Positions 52,541-61,613 of a stretch of 64,000 bases of DNA are shown piece after piece. The notes beneath the pieces are model-generated. The model was not told the DNA's origin. It searched no databases and worked only from the letters and a program-made list of their open reading frames with translations. The stretch spans positions 186,001 through 250,000 of the forward strand of contig NZ_FNUY01000007.1 in NCBI RefSeq assembly GCF_900108245.1, in the 5' to 3' direction. The number at the start of each line of letters is the position of its first letter. Position 1 is the first letter of the stretch. This DNA comes from Allobosea lathyri. GTDB taxonomy: Bacteria > Pseudomonadota > Alphaproteobacteria > Rhizobiales > Beijerinckiaceae. Position numbers and translations under genes: made by a program.

Positions 52541-52706
52541 CGCCGCAAATCACCCGACAAGTCAGGCATCGCGGCCAATATCGGGCGCGACTGACGGGCC
52601 GCGCTGTTGCGCCGTTCGAGGCAGGGAGCCCGGCGCTCTCAAGTCGTCGATCGAGTAACATGGCGGGGCCGGCTGGGCGCCCCGGGCGCAGGCGGTGTGC
52701 TTGGAT

Positions 52707-53729
52707 ATGAACGCCCCCATTCGACGCGTGCTGCTGACGGGAGCTGCTGGCTTCGTCGGCTTTCATGTCACCGAGGCGCTGCTGGGCGAGGGCGTCGAAG
52801 TCCTCGGCATCGACAACCTCACTCCCTATTACGATCCCGCATTGAAGCAGGCGCGCCTCGACCGGCTGCTGCCGCGCAACGGCTTTTCGTTCGAACCCAT
52901 CGACATCGCCGATTACGACGTGCTGCAGGCCGCCTTTGCCGCGTACAAGCCCGATGTCATCATCCATCTCGCGGCACAGGCCGGGGTGCGCTATTCGCTG
53001 GAGAACCCGCGCGCCTATGCCAGCTCCAACCTCGACGGCTTCCTGTCCATCCTCGAGGCCTGCCGGCACAATCCCGTCAGCCACCTGATCTACGCCTCGT
53101 CGAGTTCGGTCTATGGCGCCAATGCCAAGGTTCCGTTCAGCGAGCATGACGGCGCCGACCATCCGGTCTCGCTCTATGCCGCGACCAAGCGCGCCAACGA
53201 ATTGATGGCGCACAGCTATGCCCATCTTTACGGAATACCGGTGACCGGCCTGCGCTTCTTCACGGTCTACGGACCCTGGGGCCGGCCCGACATGGCCTAT
53301 TTCAAATTCACCAAGGCGATCCTCGAAGGGCAGCCCATCGACGTCTATGCCGAAGCCGAAATGAGCCGCGACTTCACCTATGTCGACGACATCCGCGAGG
53401 CGATCGTGCGGCTCGCCTCATTGCCGCCGGCATCTGATCCCGATTTCGACAGGCTGGCTCCCGATCCCGCGACGGCCGCAGCGCCCTACCGCATCTACAA
53501 TATCGGCAACCACACCCCGGTGCGGCTCGACCGTTTCATTGCCGTGATCGAAGACGCCTGCGGCAGGAGCGCGATCAAGCGCCACCTGCCGATGCAGCCC
53601 GGCGATGTCCGCGCGACCTATGCCGATGTCAGCGGGCTCGCAGCCCGCGTCGGCTTCAGGCCGGACACGTCGATCGAAGAAGGCATCGCGCGCTTCGTCG
53701 CCTGGTACCGCGACTTCTACAAGGTCTAG
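52707..53729 (+). CDS. UDP-glucuronate 4-epimerase-like SDR
   Basis: This encodes 340 aa from ATG 52707 (GTG 52695 upstream is less likely). Extended SDR with the NAD loop LLTGAAGFVGFH, catalytic YAATKRAN (Tyr-x3-Lys), ASSSSVYG containing the active Ser, DNLTPYYDPALK and RFFTVYGPWGRPDMA, which are typical of UDP-glucuronate 4-epimerases (LspL, Gae type). It would convert UDP-glucuronate from Ugd (55574) to UDP-galacturonate. It is one of the four precursor genes at the right end of the EPS locus. Its upstream 166-bp gap could hold a promoter. Confidence 0.86.
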   Translation: MNAPIRRVLLTGAAGFVGFHVTEALLGEGVEVLGIDNLTPYYDPALKQARLDRLLPRNGFSFEPIDIADYDVLQAAFAAYKPDVIIHLAAQAGVRYSLENPRAYASSNLDGFLSILEACRHNPVSHLIYASSSSVYGANAKVPFSEHDGADHPVSLYAATKRANELMAHSYAHLYGIPVTGLRFFTVYGPWGRPDMAYFKFTKAILEGQPIDVYAEAEMSRDFTYVDDIREAIVRLASLPPASDPDFDRLAPDPATAAAPYRIYNIGNHTPVRLDRFIAVIEDACGRSAIKRHLPMQPGDVRATYADVSGLAARVGFRPDTSIEEGIARFVAWYRDFYKV

Positions 53730-53797
53730 CCGGTTCTCTCGCCGAGAACCCGCGCGTTCGCCTTCGTTGGAGCGTGCTGAATTCACTCGGAAACACT

Positions 53798-53933
53798 GGG
53801 CCATCCCGGGCTTGACCCGGGATCCATTCCGGACCGCTTGCGGTCATCGTTCAGGCATGGATTCCGGCTCTGCGCGCAGTCTATCCTTGGGCCGACCGAA
53901 GGTCGGACCCGCGGGCTCCGGCCGGGATGGCCC
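53798..53933. repeat. palindromic REP-like element
   Basis: GGGCCATCCCGG on the left pairs with CCGGGATGGCCC on the right, with inner imperfect arms (GGATCCATTCCGG, GCATGGATTCCGG). It lies between convergent genes ending at 53729 and 53960, like the element at 21323. Confidence 0.6.
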
Positions 53934-53959
53934 GCACTTCCACAAAAACGCAGCAGACT

Positions 53960-55378
53960 CTAGGTCCGCGCGTAAACGTCTTCCAGCCGGATGATGTCGT
54001 CCTCTCCGGTATAGCTGCCGACCTGAACCTCGATGAGCTCAAGCTCGATCTTGCCCGGATTGGTCAGGCGGTGGGTGCAGCCGATCGGCAGGTAGACCGA
54101 CTCGTTCTCATGGACGTGGCTGATTTTGCCATCGACCGTGACCTCAGCCGTTCCGCGCACGACGACCCAGTGCTCGGCGCGATGGAAATGCTTCTGCAGG
54201 CTGAGCAACCCACCTGGCTTGACGTTGATCCGCTTGACCTGGAAACGCGCACCGAGATCGATGCGCTGATACCAGCCCCAGGGCCGATACATGCGCAGAT
54301 GCTCGGTCGCTTCGCGCCGCCCCTCGCTTTTCAGCCGCTCGACCAGCGTCTTGACCTTGCCGGCCGCCGCCTTCGACGTCACCAGAACCGCATCGCGCGT
54401 CGCCACCACGACCACGTCCTGAAGTCCGATCACGGTTGTCAGCATGTCTTCGCTGCGCACCAGCGAGCCCGTCGTGTCGATCGCGACAACCGGGCCCTCC
54501 AGGACATTGGCCTCGGGGTCCTTCGGCTTGACGTCGTAGATCGAATCCCAGGAGCCGATATCGGACCAGTCGAAGCTCGCCGCGAGCACGCCGGCATATT
54601 TGGTCTTTTCCATCACCGCATAGTCGATCGAGACTTTGGTGGCGTGGGCAAAACCGGCCGCATCCAGCCGCAGGAAATCGAGGTCGGTCTTCGCAGCCAT
54701 GACAGCCGCCCGCGCACCTTCCAGAACCTCAGGCGCATAGGCCGCGAGTTCTTCGAGCATGGTGGCAGCGCCGAAGACGAAATTGCCGCTGTTCCACAGG
54801 AAGCCCTGCTCGATATAGCGTCCGGCCGTTGCGGCATCGGGCTTCTCGACGAAGCGCGCCAGTCTGTTGGCCTTGGGCACATCCAGCGACGGGCCGGGCT
54901 CCAGATAACCGTAACCCGTCGCGGGGTGCGTCGGGACGATGCCGAGCGTCATGATCAGCCCGGTCCCGGCAAGCCCGGCCGCCGTGATGCAATCGGTCCG
55001 GAAGCTGTCCGTGTCGACCACGACATGGTCGGCCGCGAGCGCAATGCAGACCGCATCGGGCGACCGCCGGCTCGCGAGCAGCGCGCCGACGGCGATCGCC
55101 GCCGCCGAATCGCGCCGTTCCGGCTCAAGGACGATCTCGCCCACGACACCGACGGCCTGCATCTGCTCGGCGACGACGAAGCGGAACTCGTGATTGGTGA
55201 CGATGATCGGCCTGTCGAAGCGGTCGTCCTTCATCCTAAGCAGCGTCGCCTGGAAGGTCGACAGCCCGTCCCCCAGCAGCGCGATGAACTGCTTCGGCAT
55301 CGTGTCGCGCGACAGCGGCCAAAGACGCGTGCCGGACCCGCCGGCCATGATCAACGGTACAATCGATGAGGTTGTCAT
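53960..55378 (-). CDS. manC: mannose-1-phosphate guanylyltransferase/mannose-6-phosphate isomerase
   Basis: This encodes 472 aa from ATG 55378. The N-terminal nucleotidyltransferase has PLIMAGGSGTRLWPLSRDTMP with FVEKPDAATAG; the middle has SFDWSDIGSWDSIY; the C-terminal cupin has QKHFHRAEHWVVVRGTAEV and PIGCTHRLTNPGKIELELIEVQ (split motifs). These fused enzymes make mannose-1-P/GDP-mannose from fructose-6-P via the isomerase. It supplies GDP-mannose to the dehydrogenase at 22810 and to glycosyltransferases. It lies directly before ugd in the same orientation. Confidence 0.95.
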   Translation of the reverse strand: MTTSSIVPLIMAGGSGTRLWPLSRDTMPKQFIALLGDGLSTFQATLLRMKDDRFDRPIIVTNHEFRFVVAEQMQAVGVVGEIVLEPERRDSAAAIAVGALLASRRSPDAVCIALAADHVVVDTDSFRTDCITAAGLAGTGLIMTLGIVPTHPATGYGYLEPGPSLDVPKANRLARFVEKPDAATAGRYIEQGFLWNSGNFVFGAATMLEELAAYAPEVLEGARAAVMAAKTDLDFLRLDAAGFAHATKVSIDYAVMEKTKYAGVLAASFDWSDIGSWDSIYDVKPKDPEANVLEGPVVAIDTTGSLVRSEDMLTTVIGLQDVVVVATRDAVLVTSKAAAGKVKTLVERLKSEGRREATEHLRMYRPWGWYQRIDLGARFQVKRINVKPGGLLSLQKHFHRAEHWVVVRGTAEVTVDGKISHVHENESVYLPIGCTHRLTNPGKIELELIEVQVGSYTGEDDIIRLEDVYART

Positions 55379-55573
55379 TGGCTTCCGCAGTAGCTGGTCA
55401 TGTTAGGCAGGGCTGTAGGACGCACCTTAAAACGAGGAAGCGTCCGGATCATATGGGAACCTGTACAATGCTTTGGTTCATCATGAATCGGCTCCCTTGT
55501 CAGCGGCAGCGACATGTATACGGAGAAGTACCTCCAACGCCGTCGCGGCATCGATGCAAGCAACGGGCCGCGC

Positions 55574-56920
55574 TCAAGCCGCCTGCCCGACTCCCTTGGC
55601 GGCGGGCTCAAGCACGCCGCGGCCGATATCGACATAGGTGAAGCCCTTCGCGCGCACCTGCTCGGCACGATAGACATTGCGCAGATCGACCAGGACGGCC
55701 GCGTTCATCAGGCTCCGCACCCGATCGAGGTCGAGCGCACGGAAGATGTTCCATTCGGTGACGATCACCGCCGCATCGGCCCCCGCCACGCATTCATAGG
55801 CGTCGGCGCAATAGATTACCTCGGGCGGCAACAGCGCCTTTGCCTGCTCCATGCCTTCCGGATCGAAGGCCCTGATCCGCGCGCCCGCGTCCTGCAAGGC
55901 CGTGACGATGGAGAGTGACGGCGCATCGCGCATGTCGTCTGTGCCGGGCTTGAAGGTCAGGCCGAGGACCGCGATGGTCTTGTCGCGAACCGAGCCGCCG
56001 CAGGCCGCCACCACCTTGCGGCCCATGGCGCGCTTGCGCTGGTCGTTGACGGCCGCGACCGTCTCGACGATCCGCGTCGGCGTGCCATAATCCTGCGCGG
56101 TCTTGATCAGCGCCAGCGTATCCTTGGGGAAGCAGGACCCGCCATAGCCCGGCCCGGCATGCAGGAATTTGCTGCCGATGCGGTTGTCGAGGCCCATGCC
56201 GCGCGCGACATCCTGCACATTGGCGCCGACCTGCTCGCACAGATCCGCCATCTCGTTGATGAAGGTGATCTTCGTGGCGAGGAACGCATTGGCCGCATAT
56301 TTCGTGAGTTCGGCCGTGCGCCGGCTCGTGTTCAGGATCGGCGCGCTGTTGAGATAGAGCGGCCGGTAGACGTCGCCCATCACCCCTTGCGCGCGCAGAT
56401 CCTCCGTGCCGATGACGATGCGGTCAGGGCGCTTGAAATCCTCGATCGCGGCGCCTTCGCGCAGGAATTCGGGGTTCGACACGACGGCGAAATCAGCCTC
56501 GGGACGAAGCTCGCGGACAATGCGCTCCACCTCGTCGCCGGTCCCGACAGGCACGGTCGATTTCGTCACGATCACGGTGTAGCCGTCCAGCGCCTGCGCG
56601 ATCTCGCGCGCGGCGGCATAGACATAGGAGAGATCGGCGAACCCATCGCCCCGCCGCGAAGGGGTTCCGACAGCGATGAACACCGCATCGGCCCGCGAAA
56701 CGGGACCGCTGAGGTCGGTCGTGAAGGACAGCCGTCCCGCAGCCGCGTTCGTCTTGACGAGATCGGCGAGACCCGGCTCGAAGATCGGAATCTCGCCCCG
56801 CTTCAGGGCTTCGATCTTGCCTTCCAGCTTATCGATGCAGGTTACGTCATGGCCGAAATCGGCAAGGCAGGCCCCGGAGACCAGGCCGACATAGCCCGAT
56901 CCTACCATTACGATCTTCAT
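55574..56920 (-). CDS. ugd: UDP-glucose 6-dehydrogenase
   Basis: This encodes 448 aa from ATG 56920 with a GGAGTTCCCG leader. NAD loop VGSGYVGLVSGACLADFGHD, then VGTPSRRGDGFADL, VTKSTVPVGTGDE, NPEFLREGAAIEDF, and the active Cys in GPGYGGSCFPKDTLAL. The C-terminal part has GLTFKPGTDDMRDAPS. The wording fits the RkpK-type Ugd. It converts UDP-glucose to UDP-glucuronate, the substrate of the epimerase at 52707. The intergenic DNA to manC (55379-55573) holds a weak GGACGC/GCGTCC hairpin. Regulation is not evident. Confidence 0.94.
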   Translation of the reverse strand: MKIVMVGSGYVGLVSGACLADFGHDVTCIDKLEGKIEALKRGEIPIFEPGLADLVKTNAAAGRLSFTTDLSGPVSRADAVFIAVGTPSRRGDGFADLSYVYAAAREIAQALDGYTVIVTKSTVPVGTGDEVERIVRELRPEADFAVVSNPEFLREGAAIEDFKRPDRIVIGTEDLRAQGVMGDVYRPLYLNSAPILNTSRRTAELTKYAANAFLATKITFINEMADLCEQVGANVQDVARGMGLDNRIGSKFLHAGPGYGGSCFPKDTLALIKTAQDYGTPTRIVETVAAVNDQRKRAMGRKVVAACGGSVRDKTIAVLGLTFKPGTDDMRDAPSLSIVTALQDAGARIRAFDPEGMEQAKALLPPEVIYCADAYECVAGADAAVIVTEWNIFRALDLDRVRSLMNAAVLVDLRNVYRAEQVRAKGFTYVDIGRGVLEPAAKGVGQAA

Positions 56921-57053
56921 CGGGAACTCCTCGGCAACCCGTGACGTTCATCTCGCTATTGCGAGAGACCTTAGCCCGCCCGGCCCGAGCTTGCGAGGAG
57001 TTTTGCGGCGCAGACGAGGCAACACCAATACCCCAGGGAGAGTGCGACGGTCT

Positions 57054-57719
57054 CTACAGGACTTCCCGCACGCGCAGTCGCGTCGAATCCATATGGCGGC
57101 CGATGACATCGGCCAGGGCGTCCGCATCACGCTGCTTGAGTGCGATGATCATCTCCTCATGCTCCGCCACTGCCCCTGCCCATTTCACCGGCCCCTCATT
57201 GCCGATGAAGCGCAGCCGCTTGATTCGTGCCTGCAGCGTCTCGTGCATCTCGACCAGCACGGCATTGCCGGAGGCGGCCACGATGGCACTGTGGATGGCC
57301 TGGTTCAGCTTGAAATATTCGAGCCGGTCCTTGGTCTCGTAGAGCTCGATCATCCGCTTGTGCAGGATGTGGATGGCCTCGATCGTCTCGTCGCTGGCCA
57401 GTTGGCAGGCCATCCGCCCGCCCAACTGTTCGAGCGTCTTCAGGACCTGGAGGATCTGCGTGAGGTCGGCGTCGCTGAACTTGCGAACGAGCGCGCCCTT
57501 GGCGGGCAGGATCTCGACCAGCCCCTCGCTGGTCAGGGTCTTGATCGCCTCGCGCAAGGGTGTGCGGGAGACGCCGAGCTGGGCCCCGAGTTGCCCCTCA
57601 TTGATGCGTTGGCCAGGCGCGAGCCGACCTTCGATGATCATGTCGCGCAGGCGCTCGAGCACCTCCTCATGCAAGGTGCGACGCATGATCCTCGGGTACT
57701 CGGCTATCGCATCGCTCAT
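57054..57719 (-). CDS. GntR-family transcriptional regulator (FCD domain)
   Basis: This encodes 221 aa. The winged helix (residues about 12-75) shows LHEEVLERLRDMIIEGRLAPGQ, NEGQLGAQLGVSRTPLREAI, LTSEGLVEILPAKGA; the FCD ligand domain follows with LEQLGGRMACQLA, HSAIVAASGN, and His-containing AEHEEMIIALKQRDADAL. The start ATG 57719 overlaps the stop of the dehydrogenase gene (ATGA), so regulator and enzyme are cotranscribed. It probably senses a small organic acid and binds the repeat at 59257 in the divergent promoter. Confidence 0.92.
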   Translation of the reverse strand: MSDAIAEYPRIMRRTLHEEVLERLRDMIIEGRLAPGQRINEGQLGAQLGVSRTPLREAIKTLTSEGLVEILPAKGALVRKFSDADLTQILQVLKTLEQLGGRMACQLASDETIEAIHILHKRMIELYETKDRLEYFKLNQAIHSAIVAASGNAVLVEMHETLQARIKRLRFIGNEGPVKWAGAVAEHEEMIIALKQRDADALADVIGRHMDSTRLRVREVL

Positions 57720-59188
57720 TGTGCCGCCATGGCTCCTCTATGGGCATCGTTTACGGCACGCGGCTCCGACGCTGTCAAACCCGCCTCCTCCATCTCCCTG
57801 ACGAACAGCGCGTCCTGGCGCTGCCGCATGGCCAGCAGCGCCGAATCCTCGGGGATTGCGACATCGCCCAGCATGATCGGCTCGCCGGCCTTGATGGCGC
57901 GCGTCAATACGCGGTCGGCGACGAGATAGAACGGCGCCGGTCTGTCGGCCGCCAGCGCGGCGGCAGGCCTCACCTGCGCGCCGACGCCATCGATGCTGTG
58001 ATGGTGCCCGCCCATCGCTAAAATCGTGCCCGCCGCAAGATCGCGTTCCGCCACGGCGATCAGGTCCTGGCGCGGACGATAATCGTCGCCATAGCCCGAG
58101 CGCCCGAGCCCAGCCGCATCGAGAATGCTCGTGGCCGCCTCGACCCCGAGGAGATGCCTTGGCAGATACAGCATGGCCGTGCCCGCGCTGCGGCTGACGA
58201 CATGGCCCTTCTCGGCAAGCATGGCCCAGGTCGTCTCGTCCTCGCAGCGTACCACGATAAAGACCCCGCCAGCGAAGCTCGCCTCTTCCGCCAGGCGCAA
58301 ATGGTGGAAGACGTCGATCCGCCGCGAACCCTGCATCAGGCCACCACGCGAGGCTTCGGCGAACAGGTCTGCGATCTCGGGGACGCGCGCGGGCGGCGCA
58401 TGGAAGCCGGCGGTGTCGGCAACCAGATCGGTGGCGTTGGCGACGAGTGTCATTTCGCAGAGGTCGGGCACCGCCCGCAGCGGAAAGGCCTGGCCGAGAA
58501 TCCGCGCCCGCTCGACCGAGGTCGCGACGACCGAACGCTCGCCCGGCAGCCAGTGACCGAGCAGTTCCGGCAGCAGCTTGGTGACGCCATTGCAACTGAC
58601 CGCACCGGTCGCGGCGTCGAGCACGAAATCATATTCGCTCGATTTGCCGGCCGCGATGATCTCGAGCCCCAGCACTTCTGCCCAGGTCACGAGCGCGATC
58701 AGCAGGCTCGGCTGGTCGCCATCGACAGGCGTGACGACGACGCCCTTCTGCTGCGCAAGTCTGGCCAGCCCCGGTCCGACGACGCTGTCGGCCTCCTTCG
58801 AGACCAAAGCGACATGCCGCCCCGCCTCGATCGCCAGCAGGCTGTGCCGCACCGCCGGCTCAGGCGCGCCCGTCGCCTCGACCAGCATCGAGAACGGGAG
58901 GTCGAGCACGGTTTCGAGCCGCCCTGCCGCCACATGACGGCCAGCATCCCAGGCTGCGCGCGCCTCGGCCGGTGTCTCGCACAACACGATCTCGCTGGCC
59001 GGGATGCCCGCCGACGCGAAAGCGCGGCCCGCTGCCTCTGCCGTGACGTCCACCGCGATGCGCGCGTTGACGAGCCTCACCCGGCGCGCCTGTGCGATGA
59101 AGCTACGGCCAAAGCCGCCGCTGCCGACAAGGCAGGTCTCGATCGGCTGGGTGATCCCGGCGTAATGCGCGTGAAAGTTCAAGGCCAT
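57716..59188 (-). CDS. homoserine dehydrogenase-like oxidoreductase with C-terminal SAF domain
   Basis: This encodes 490 aa from ATG 59188, with GGAGGA upstream. Residues 15-150 form a Rossmann fold: CLVGSGGFGRSFIAQA (G-x-G-x-x-G), then ALVSKEADSVVG and VVVTPVDGDQPSLL; the middle is homoserine dehydrogenase-like; residues about 400-470 are an SAF/FlgA-like domain (YRPRQDLIAVAERDLAAGTIL, ITRAIKAGEPI). Such proteins recur beside PdxA and Tct transporter genes in proteobacteria, where they are thought to act on a small hydroxy acid. It shares an operon with the GntR gene and diverges from the PdxA-like gene. Substrate unknown. Confidence 0.8.
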   Translation of the reverse strand: MALNFHAHYAGITQPIETCLVGSGGFGRSFIAQARRVRLVNARIAVDVTAEAAGRAFASAGIPASEIVLCETPAEARAAWDAGRHVAAGRLETVLDLPFSMLVEATGAPEPAVRHSLLAIEAGRHVALVSKEADSVVGPGLARLAQQKGVVVTPVDGDQPSLLIALVTWAEVLGLEIIAAGKSSEYDFVLDAATGAVSCNGVTKLLPELLGHWLPGERSVVATSVERARILGQAFPLRAVPDLCEMTLVANATDLVADTAGFHAPPARVPEIADLFAEASRGGLMQGSRRIDVFHHLRLAEEASFAGGVFIVVRCEDETTWAMLAEKGHVVSRSAGTAMLYLPRHLLGVEAATSILDAAGLGRSGYGDDYRPRQDLIAVAERDLAAGTILAMGGHHHSIDGVGAQVRPAAALAADRPAPFYLVADRVLTRAIKAGEPIMLGDVAIPEDSALLAMRQRQDALFVREMEEAGLTASEPRAVNDAHRGAMAAQ

Positions 59189-59256
59189 GCTCCTCCATCG
59201 GCGACCATCCCGGCAGGACAGGCCGCGCCTTTTCGACATTCCTACAACAAGGCGAT

Positions 59257-59274
59257 TATGCTGCATACAGCATA
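59257..59274. promoter_or_regulatory. perfect inverted repeat, probable GntR operator
   Basis: TATGCTG-CATA-CAGCATA (7-4-7) in the 164-bp gap between the divergent dehydrogenase and PdxA-like genes. The core resembles FCD-GntR operators with TG...CA arms. A second repeat, ATCAGACACT at 59312 and 59326, occurs close by. Confidence 0.65.
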
Positions 59275-59352
59275 CTTGATGGCGGCAGAGGGTCGTGGTA
59301 GCCAAAGGCCGATCAGACACTGCCAATCAGACACTCTTTGGAGGATGCCCCT

Positions 59353-60390
59353 TTGGACAGCGATGCAAACAGCCGGCTTCCGGTAATCGCCGTCGCCATG
59401 GGCGACCCGTCCGGCATCTCGCCTGAATTGACCGCCCGCATCCTTGTCGAAGCCGACCTGCGCTCGGCCGCGCGCTATGTCGTGTTCGGCGACAAGCGCC
59501 TGCTCGATCTCGGCGCCAAGGACGGCAATGTCGATCCCGACGTCAGCGTCATCCGCAAGGGCGAGCCGATGCCCGCAGCCGGCAGCAAGCCGGTCTTCGT
59601 CGACCTCGCCAATCATGATCCGGCCGACCTTCAGCGCGGCAAGGCGACGCTCGCCGGCGGCACCGCCGCGACCGACAATTTCCGCCACGCCCTGCAATTT
59701 GCCGCCTCAGGCCAGGCCGACGCGGTGTTCTTCACGCCCTTCAACAAGGCGGCGATGCGCTTCGCCTATCCCGGCTATGACGACGAGATCCGTTTCGTCC
59801 GCGATGCCATCGGTTTCGAGGGGCCTGCAAGCGAATTCAACGTCCTCGACAAGCTCTGGAATGCGCGCGTCACCTCGCACATCCCGCTCTCCGAGGTCGC
59901 CGCCAACATCACGCAGGAGCGCATCCTGCGGGCGCTGACGCTCGCCGACGCAAATCTGCGCGCCGCCGGTTTCAACCCGCCGCGCATCGCGGTGGCCGGC
60001 ATCAATCCCCATGCCGGTGACGGCGGCAATTTCGGCCGTGACGAGATCGACACGATCGAGCCCGCGGTTCAGGCAGCCAAGGCCAAGGGCTTCACCGTCG
60101 AGGGGCCGTTCCCCTCCGACACCGTGTTCCTGCGCGCCAAGAACGGCGATTTCGACGCCGTTTTGACCATGTACCACGACCAGGGCCAGATCGCGATGAA
60201 GCTGATCGGCTTCGATCGCGGCGTCACCCTGATCGGCGGCTTCCCCTTCCCGATCTGCACGCCCGCCCATGGCACGGCCTATGAGATCGCCGGCAAGGGC
60301 ATCGCCAATCTCGGCGCCACCCGCGCCGCGCTCTCGCTCGCCATCAAGATGGCGCAGGACGGAAAGGCGAAGGCCAAAGCCGCAGCCTGA
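59353..60390 (+). CDS. pdxA: PdxA-family 4-hydroxythreonine-4-phosphate dehydrogenase-like protein (PdxA2 type)
   Basis: This encodes 345 aa from TTG 59353; an in-frame TTG at 59338 lies upstream of the GGAGG ribosome site, so 59353 (8 nt spacing) is preferred. PdxA signatures: IAVAMGDPSGISPEL, FFTPFNKAAMRF, ARVTSHIPLSEV, GINPHAGDGGNFG with metal-binding His, MYHDQGQIAMKL and GGFPFPICTPAHGTAYEIAGKG. In this context it probably works in a catabolic path (D-threonate/D-erythronate-like) rather than in pyridoxal synthesis. The usual DUF1537 kinase partner is not seen in the window. Confidence 0.88.
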   Translation: MDSDANSRLPVIAVAMGDPSGISPELTARILVEADLRSAARYVVFGDKRLLDLGAKDGNVDPDVSVIRKGEPMPAAGSKPVFVDLANHDPADLQRGKATLAGGTAATDNFRHALQFAASGQADAVFFTPFNKAAMRFAYPGYDDEIRFVRDAIGFEGPASEFNVLDKLWNARVTSHIPLSEVAANITQERILRALTLADANLRAAGFNPPRIAVAGINPHAGDGGNFGRDEIDTIEPAVQAAKAKGFTVEGPFPSDTVFLRAKNGDFDAVLTMYHDQGQIAMKLIGFDRGVTLIGGFPFPICTPAHGTAYEIAGKGIANLGATRAALSLAIKMAQDGKAKAKAAA

Positions 60391-60460
60391 AACCGTCGAT
60401 CTAACCAAAGGCGGCCACTTCAAGAGCCGCCTCTCAACCCAAATCATCAGGGAGACGCAT

Positions 60461-61456
60461 ATGAAGTCCTACAAGATCACAGCGGCCCTCGCTGGCGCCT
60501 TCGCTCTCGCTGGCATCAGCGCCGCGCAGGCCTGGCAGCCGACCAAGCCGGTCGAGTTCGTCGTGACCTCCGGCGCCGGCGGCGGCACCGACAATTTCGC
60601 CCGCATCATCCAGTCCATCATCGCCAAGCATAAGCTGATGGACCAGCCGATCGTGGTCGTGAACAAGGGCGGCGGCAGCGGCGCTGAAGGCTACGTCTAT
60701 GGGAAGGGCGCCAAGGGCGATCCGAACCGCGTCATCTTCGGCACCAACAACGCCTATCTGCTGCCCTATGTCGCCAAGCTCGGCTACAAATTCTCCGACC
60801 TGACGCCGGTTGCAGCGCTGGCGCTCGACGAGTTCCTGCTCTGGGTCAATGGCAGCGCGCCCTTTACGGACGCCAAGACCTATGTCGAGGCCGTCAAGGC
60901 CAAGCCGATGGGCTTCAAGATGGGCGGCAGCCAGTCGAAGGACACCGACCAGACGTTGACCTCCATGATCCAGGACGCCACCGGCGCCAAATGGATCTAT
61001 GTGCCGTTCCAGGGTGGCAGCGCGGCAGCCGTGCAGCTCGCCGGCGGCCATATCGACTCCAACGTCAACAACCCCAACGAGAATATCGGCCAGTGGAAGG
61101 CCGGACAGGTGAAGCCGCTCTGCGTCTTCTCGCCGGTCCGCCTCGCCAAGAGCGATGCGGTCTTCGAGGGCAAGGGCTGGGGCGACATCCCGACCTGCAA
61201 GGAAGCCGGCCTGCCGCTCGAGACCTTCCAGATGCCGCGCACCGTCTGGCTGCCGGCCGAAGTCCCCGCCGACGCCGTCGCCTTCTATGCCGACTTGATG
61301 GAAAAGGTCAGCAAGACCCCGGAATGGCAGGAATTCGTCACCCGCACCGCGCAGACCGGCCGCTTCATGAAGGGCAAGGAACTGAACGATTTCGTCGCCA
61401 AGGACGAAGCCGCCAACAAGAAGGTGTTCGAGGCCGAAGGCTGGGTCGCCAAGTAA
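60461..61456 (+). CDS. tctC: TctC-type (Bug family) periplasmic solute-binding protein
   Basis: This encodes 331 aa from ATG 60461 with GGAGACG upstream. A signal peptide ends with GISAAQAWQP (A-x-A). Mature features match the TctC/Bug family: KPVEFVVTSGAGGGTDNFAR, VVNKGGGSGAEGY, YKFSDLTPVAALA, and GTVQ-like stretch VPFQGGSAAAVQLAGGHID, then VPADAVAFYADLM. It captures a carboxylate in the periplasm and passes it to TctB/TctA. It is the first gene of the transporter operon, 70 bp after the PdxA-like gene. Substrate not predictable from the sequence. Confidence 0.92.
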   Translation: MKSYKITAALAGAFALAGISAAQAWQPTKPVEFVVTSGAGGGTDNFARIIQSIIAKHKLMDQPIVVVNKGGGSGAEGYVYGKGAKGDPNRVIFGTNNAYLLPYVAKLGYKFSDLTPVAALALDEFLLWVNGSAPFTDAKTYVEAVKAKPMGFKMGGSQSKDTDQTLTSMIQDATGAKWIYVPFQGGSAAAVQLAGGHIDSNVNNPNENIGQWKAGQVKPLCVFSPVRLAKSDAVFEGKGWGDIPTCKEAGLPLETFQMPRTVWLPAEVPADAVAFYADLMEKVSKTPEWQEFVTRTAQTGRFMKGKELNDFVAKDEAANKKVFEAEGWVAK

Positions 61457-61474
61457 GCTGACCAGCGCGCTCCT

Positions 61475-61558
61475 CGTCATTGCGAGCGCAGCGAAGCAAT
61501 CCAGAGCCGCTCGCGAGCCCTCGTGGATTGCTTCGTCGCTTTGCTCCTCGCAAAGACG
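61475..61558. repeat. imperfect palindrome between tctC and tctB
   Basis: CGTCATTGCGAGCGCAGCG on the left pairs imperfectly with CGTCGCTTTGCTCCTCGCAAAGACG on the right, with GGATTGCTTCG as inner complement of CGAAGCAATCC. It could form a stem that limits read-through into tctB and protects the tctC transcript. Confidence 0.6.
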
Positions 61559-61613
61559 GCACGCGGGCCCGGCCGACCAACCCCACTTCCGTGACCATGG
61601 GGAGACCGACTGC

